From Planctomycetota bacterium (GTDB lineage: Bacteria > Planctomycetota > UBA8742 > UBA2392): a stretch of DNA of 64,000 nt. The notes beneath the pieces are model-generated. The model was not told the origin of the DNA. It made no database searches and worked only from the letters and a program-made list of their open reading frames with translations. The stretch spans positions 1-64,000 of the forward strand of contig QEVF01000014.1 in the NCBI GenBank assembly GCA_003576915.1, in the 5' to 3' direction. Positions within the stretch are counted from its first letter, which is position 1, and the number at the start of each line of letters is the position of its first letter. Shown here piece by piece: positions 60,247 to 64,000 of the stretch. Made by a program: the position numbers and the translations under genes.

Positions 60247-62767
60247 GGTCAGACCCCGCGGAAAACAGACGCCTTTCCATCACACCGGGCACCACGACGA
60301 CCGAGAGCAGCAGGGCGCTGAGCACCCCCAGGGTCGTGGTAATGCCCACCGAAAACAGGGCGGGGTGGGCGGCCAGAGCCAGGCTGCCAAAGCCAAACAG
60401 CGTGGTCAGCGCGGCCGCCGAAATGCCCGTGGCAGCCTTGATGACGCGGCTGTTGGCGTCTTGGGCGCTTGAACTGTCGCGGTAGGTCTGAACGACGAAG
60501 ATGCCGTAATCGATGCCCAGACCAGCAATCAGAACCGTGACCAGGGTGTTGATGATGTTGAAGGAAATGCCCAGCCATCCCATGAGTCCCAGCGTCCACG
60601 CCATGGCGCCGCCCACGGGAATGAGGGCCGTCAGGACGTCTGCCACGCTGCCGAAGCTGAGCCAGAGGACGACGATGACGAGAAGCAGCGACAGGCCCCC
60701 GAGCAGAAAGAGGTCGGCCCGCACCAGTTGAACGATGTGTGAGGCGAACAGCGTGCGATTGAGGGCCAGGGCCGCGGGGGCGTGAGCCTTCAGTTCCGCC
60801 AGGCGGCGGCCCTCCAGCGTTACGGCCGCAGGGGAGCCGGGCTCACTTTCGGAGGGGTCACTGAGCATGGCCAGGGTCGCCACGCTGACCTGGCCGTCAG
60901 ACTCGGCCACGAAGTTCCGCATCAGGTCCCACAGCGGACGCCCGCGCAAACTCGACGCGTCAAGATGCGGCAGCTCACCCTGAGGCGTCAGGGTGGCGAA
61001 AAACTCCGCGAAGTACGTCTCCACGCGCTCGCGCGTGAAGCTCACGGGGCGCTCCCCCTGATCGGTGTGCCGCACCACACGGACGCCCGCCATACGCTGC
61101 TTCAGGGTCTCGATGCGCTCCACTGTCCAGTAGGCCCGCCAGCGCGCCAGGTTGGCCTGCTGGGTCTGCCGCGCCGGCAACACCCAGGCCAGGCTCTCAA
61201 AGCGCGCAGCGCTCACGGCCCTCAAGCCGCGCGCCACGTTGTCGTTGGCCAGCAGAGCGGTTTCCAGGTCGGGGCCGCTGCTGACGATCAGGGTGCGCCG
61301 CAAGGTTGCTCCGCCATAGGTGGCGGCGACCACTTCCTCGGCCTCGCGGGTGGATTGGCTCTTGCCGTCGAGGTGGGTCACGTCGCCGTCGATGCTCAGG
61401 TGCATCAGGCCCAGGGCCAGCAGGGGCGTGGCGAGGGCGCAAGCGACCAGAGGCAGGCGCGGCCAGCGCCGACGCGACCGCACGGCCAGCCGCACGCCGG
61501 CTTCAAGCGGGTTGGACCGGGCGGGGCGGCGAGCAAAGGGGGCCAGCAGGACGGGTCCCAACAGCATGGCGAACAGGAAGGCGAACAACACGCCGACGAC
61601 GGCAATCTCAGCCAGTTGCGAGATGCCGGCAAATCGGGAGGCCCAGAGCGTGCTCAAAGCCAGCGCCGTGGTGATCATGGCCATACCGTTGGGCCAGGCT
61701 ACATGGGCCAGGGCGTGCCGGACGCGATCGGCCGCGCTGCCCGCCGGCGCGGCGGAGACCGCCGTGGCCAGATGGATGGTGTAGTCGACGGCAATGCCAA
61801 GCAGCGCCGCGCCGAAGCCCGCGGTGATCGCCGAGAGCGTGCCCACCGTCGCCCCCTGGGCTCCCATGGCTACGCCAAAGCCCAGGCCGACCGCGCACAG
61901 AGTCGCGGCGAAGGGCCACAGACTGCGAAACGCCAGCAGAAAAACCGCCAGCACGCCCAAGACGCTGGTCGCCACCGTCAGCTTGATGTCGGACTCAATG
62001 ACGTCGGCGTTATCGGCCGCGCTGCGATGCCCGCCGATGACGCGCGCCCTGGTGCCGTCAGGCAGGCGGGAGATCAGCCCATCGATCTCGGCCATAAGTC
62101 GGCGGCCTTCGCGCGTGTTGGAGGCCGGCACGGAGGCCTCGGCGATGAGCAGCCCGTGGCGGCCATCATGGCTGATCAGGTGGCCGCGCACCAGCCGCGC
62201 CTCAAAGCCGGAGTTCAGGCGGTCAAAGCGCCGAAGCATGAGTTCCTGAAAGGCGAAGGGGTCGCGCCGGAACTGGGCCGTGGTGGCCTGGATGCCGCCT
62301 TTGCCTTCGGCGCTATCCACGAACTCCTGGAGGCGGCGGGTGAACTCGGCCGAGGTGGTACGGCGCTCGACGTCGGCCTCCATGGCCTCGTCGAAGAGCA
62401 GGGGGATTTTTCCTTCGTAGGCCTGGGCGATATCGACGAGGGCGTCGTCACTGAGCCTTGAAGTCACTTTGGAAATGCCCGGAGTCCGGGCCAGTTGCGC
62501 GGCAAGCTGGTCAATGCCTGCCACGACGGCGGCCGTGTCATGGGCTTCGACGTCAATGACGATGCGCTCCAGGGCCCTGAAGCGGGCCAGGGCCAGGCGC
62601 CCTTCGACGACGGTGGGGTCGTTCTGGGGCAACAGCTCAAAGACGTCTTCAGTGAACCGAAGCTTCAGCGCTCCCAGCGCTGAAAGGCCTGCCGTCATGG
62701 CCAGCACCAGCGGCAGCAGCCACCGGCGCGAACGTACCTGCTCGTAGATGGCAGTCCATAGAGACAT
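60239..62767 (-). CDS. MMPL/RND-superfamily exporter
   Basis: Protein of 842 residues with two repeats of six membrane helices and two large external loops, the usual MMPL design. The first helix is near 20-40; helices 2-6 lie around 255-415 (VATSVLGVLAVFLLAFRSLW, AVDYTIHLATAVSAAPAG with the Asp-Tyr of the proton relay), helix 7 near 430, and helices 8-12 at about 660-830 (LLLVIVVLWLSFGSVADVLT, TVLIAGLGIDYGIFVVQTYR with Asp-Tyr). It uses proton flow to move lipids or polyketide-like products. In aryl polyene clusters such a protein probably carries the product outward. Its start lies 7 nt after fabG, and its stop overlaps the lipoprotein gene. Confidence 0.9.
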   Translation of the reverse strand: MSLWTAIYEQVRSRRWLLPLVLAMTAGLSALGALKLRFTEDVFELLPQNDPTVVEGRLALARFRALERIVIDVEAHDTAAVVAGIDQLAAQLARTPGISKVTSRLSDDALVDIAQAYEGKIPLLFDEAMEADVERRTTSAEFTRRLQEFVDSAEGKGGIQATTAQFRRDPFAFQELMLRRFDRLNSGFEARLVRGHLISHDGRHGLLIAEASVPASNTREGRRLMAEIDGLISRLPDGTRARVIGGHRSAADNADVIESDIKLTVATSVLGVLAVFLLAFRSLWPFAATLCAVGLGFGVAMGAQGATVGTLSAITAGFGAALLGIAVDYTIHLATAVSAAPAGSAADRVRHALAHVAWPNGMAMITTALALSTLWASRFAGISQLAEIAVVGVLFAFLFAMLLGPVLLAPFARRPARSNPLEAGVRLAVRSRRRWPRLPLVACALATPLLALGLMHLSIDGDVTHLDGKSQSTREAEEVVAATYGGATLRRTLIVSSGPDLETALLANDNVARGLRAVSAARFESLAWVLPARQTQQANLARWRAYWTVERIETLKQRMAGVRVVRHTDQGERPVSFTRERVETYFAEFFATLTPQGELPHLDASSLRGRPLWDLMRNFVAESDGQVSVATLAMLSDPSESEPGSPAAVTLEGRRLAELKAHAPAALALNRTLFASHIVQLVRADLFLLGGLSLLLVIVVLWLSFGSVADVLTALIPVGGAMAWTLGLMGWLGISFNIINTLVTVLIAGLGIDYGIFVVQTYRDSSSAQDANSRVIKAATGISAAALTTLFGFGSLALAAHPALFSVGITTTLGVLSALLLSVVVVPGVMERRLFSAGSDHV

Positions 62768-62774
62768 GGGGCTC

Positions 62775-63500
62775 TTACATGTACATGCCGCCGTTGACGC
62801 TCAAGACGTGGCCCGTGATGTAGGCCGCGGAATCTCCGGCCAGGAAGCTTACGGCGGCGGCGACTTCCTCTGGTTTGCCAAAGCGCTGCAATGGAACCTG
62901 TCTGGCCAGTTCGTCCCTGGGCAGGTCCTTGACCATGTCAGTCTCGATGAAACCCGGCGCCACGACATTGACGGTAATGTTGCGCTTGGCGACTTCCTTG
63001 GCCAGGGCCTTGCATGCGCCGATGAGGCCGGCCTTGCTGGCGGAGTAGTTGACCTGGCCCGCGTTGCCGGCTTCGCCGCTGAGGCTTGAAATGGCGATGA
63101 TTCGGCCCGCACGCTTGCGCAGCATTTCGCGGAGGCAAGCGCGCGTGACGTTGAAGAAACCGGTGAGGTTGGTTTCGATCACGCTGGACCACTCGTCGTC
63201 GCTCATCATGGCCATCAGGCCGTCTTTGGTCACGCCCGCGTTGCTGACAATGACGTGGGGTACTCCATCTTGTTCAATCAGGGGTTCCAGCGCGGCCCTG
63301 ACGGTCTGGCCGTCGCGCACCGAGAACCCAAGCGCCCTGGCCTTTCGCCCCATCGACTCAATCTCGCGGCAGAGGGACTCCGCGGCCTCCCGGCCCGTGG
63401 CGTAGTTGGCCCAGATATCAAATCCGTCCCTGGCAAGCTGCAGGGCGATGGCCCGGCCAATTCCCCTGGACGCGCCGGTGATGAGTGCTGTGCGATGCAA
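62775..63500 (-). CDS. fabG: 3-oxoacyl-ACP reductase (FabG-type SDR)
   Basis: Protein of 241 residues. The start is taken at TTG 63500 (reads MHRTALITGASRGIG), because GGGGGA lies just upstream on the minus strand and the Rossmann motif begins three residues in; a longer frame upstream of it has no family match. SDR motifs: TGASRGIG for NADPH, NAGVT, ISSLSGEAG with the catalytic Ser, YSASK (Tyr and Lys), and GFIETDM. The C-terminal stretch GHVLSVNGGMYM is typical of FabG. It reduces 3-oxoacyl-ACP in fatty acid or polyene chain extension. It is divergent from the ACP gene, with 130 nt between, which must hold both promoters. Confidence 0.93.
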   Translation of the reverse strand: MHRTALITGASRGIGRAIALQLARDGFDIWANYATGREAAESLCREIESMGRKARALGFSVRDGQTVRAALEPLIEQDGVPHVIVSNAGVTKDGLMAMMSDDEWSSVIETNLTGFFNVTRACLREMLRKRAGRIIAISSLSGEAGNAGQVNYSASKAGLIGACKALAKEVAKRNITVNVVAPGFIETDMVKDLPRDELARQVPLQRFGKPEEVAAAVSFLAGDSAAYITGHVLSVNGGMYM

Positions 63501-63630
63501 GTGGACTTCCCCCGGTTGATTGAGGTTCAAACGTTTCCTGCTTCCCAACCTTGGCAGTTCATCGGAAGGCTTGCAAGGCCAAGTCGCGCGCGGCATAACA
63601 GAAAGGGGGTTCCAACCAGAGGGCTAGTCT

Positions 63631-63888
63631 GTGCAAGCGCTAGTGGATGAACTGAAAAACCTGATCATCAGCCACCTCAATCTGGAGGATGTTGACCCCG
63701 CCACGGTGGACGCCAACGCCCCCCTTTTCGGCGAGGGCCTTGGCCTGGATTCCGTGGACGCCCTGGAACTGGTCATGCTCATGGAGACGACCTACGGCGC
63801 CAAGATTGGCTCGTCGGACGTGGGCAAGACGGCCTTTGCCAGCCTCAGTTCGCTCGCCAGGTTCGTGAGCGAAAACCGTAAGAAGTAA
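63631..63888 (+). CDS. Acyl carrier protein
   Basis: Protein of 85 residues, starting with GTG at 63631 (MQALVDELKNLIISHLNL). The motif GLDSVDALELVMLMETTYG holds the Ser (about 41) that receives 4'-phosphopantetheine. The four-helix ACP size is normal. The ketosynthase gene begins 2 nt after its stop. Its position next to KS, FabG, a dehydratase and an MMPL exporter suggests it serves the specialised pathway rather than bulk fatty acid synthesis. No other plus-strand genes lie upstream in this block. Confidence 0.93.
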   Translation: MQALVDELKNLIISHLNLEDVDPATVDANAPLFGEGLGLDSVDALELVMLMETTYGAKIGSSDVGKTAFASLSSLARFVSENRKK

Positions 63889-63890
63889 TC

Positions 63891-64000
63891 ATGGCCAGCC
63901 CAAGAATCGCAATCACGGGGCTCGGCTTCGTGGGCGCCGTCGGAGCTCACGTTTCAGCCCTTGAAGCCGCCTTGGATCAGGAGCGCAGCGGTCTGGGCGA
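63891..64000 (+). CDS. Beta-ketoacyl-ACP synthase, N-terminal part (cut by window end)
   Basis: ATG at 63891 opens a frame that reads MASPRIAITGLGFVGAVGAH and continues with a helix (ALEAALDQERSGLG) to the last base. RIAITGLGFVGAVG matches the start of FabF/KS proteins (r-v-a-I-T-G-l-G-v-v-s-p-x-G). The catalytic Cys and two His lie beyond the window, so activity and subtype (KS-alpha, chain-length factor or ApeR/ApeO-like) cannot be told. It begins 2 nt after the ACP stop and is probably translated with it. Confidence 0.82.
   Translation, partial: MASPRIAITGLGFVGAVGAHVSALEAALDQERSGLG

Overview
The window is GC-rich, densely coding bacterial chromosome. A planctomycete or close relative is the best fit. 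Two tandem secreted DUF1549/DUF1553 proteins with the CAQCHKHP motif are a family concentrated in Planctomycetota. The Ser/Thr kinase with a distal transmembrane segment, the FecR-domain protein, the VWA protein and the very large secreted coiled-coil proteins fit the same group. This is inference from gene content; no rRNA or other marker phylogeny is available. A near-perfect parS site at 1417-1432 suggests the window lies in the origin-proximal part of the chromosome.

Layout. 1-1.3 kb: a C-terminal gene tail, a terminator and a radical SAM gene. 1.4-14.6 kb (+): rhodanese-like and TPR-like lipoproteins, two tandem apolipoprotein N-acyltransferases, a HEAT-like exported protein, an Eis-like acetyltransferase, a class III cyclase, a TfoX-like protein and the DUF1549/DUF1553 pair. 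14.8-24.2 kb (-): nuoL-nuoM-nuoN, a small helical protein, lysA and a hypothetical; NuoL carries two large soluble insertions. 24.8-29.6 kb: exported protein, YceI lipoprotein, PhoH and a fused alpha/beta E1 dehydrogenase. 30.0-35.3 kb (-): the imuA-imuB-dnaE2 mutagenic repair operon. 35.6 kb: tRNA-Pro(TGG). 35.8-40.6 kb: rhomboid-like protein, 2Fe-2S protein, VWA protein with a candidate sigma-54 promoter, nucleoside phosphorylase-like protein and FecR-domain protein. 40.8-50.4 kb: two small heat-shock proteins, then kinase, cyclase-ATPase-TPR protein, inositol-phosphatase-like protein, a Thr-x-x-Asp-rich membrane protein and a glycosyltransferase. 50.4-59.0 kb (-): membrane protein, metallo-beta-lactamase fold, radical SAM, TauE-type permease and two secreted coiled-coil proteins of 304 and 1274 residues. 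59.1-64.0 kb: a divergent set of dehydratase, lipoprotein, MMPL exporter, FabG, ACP and ketosynthase that resembles aryl-polyene clusters and continues past the window end.

The most unusual non-coding feature is a dispersed element of about 150 nt. Two full copies (14616-14769 and 40673-40826) and one short copy (29570-29618) each sit directly 3' of a plus-strand gene. The two full copies share several hairpins in which paired bases change together, which indicates selection on structure. Other points of interest are the parS site, the NuoL insertions, the tandem Lnt pair and the polyene-like cluster. Most other apparent reading frames on the opposite strands are by-products of high GC and were left out.
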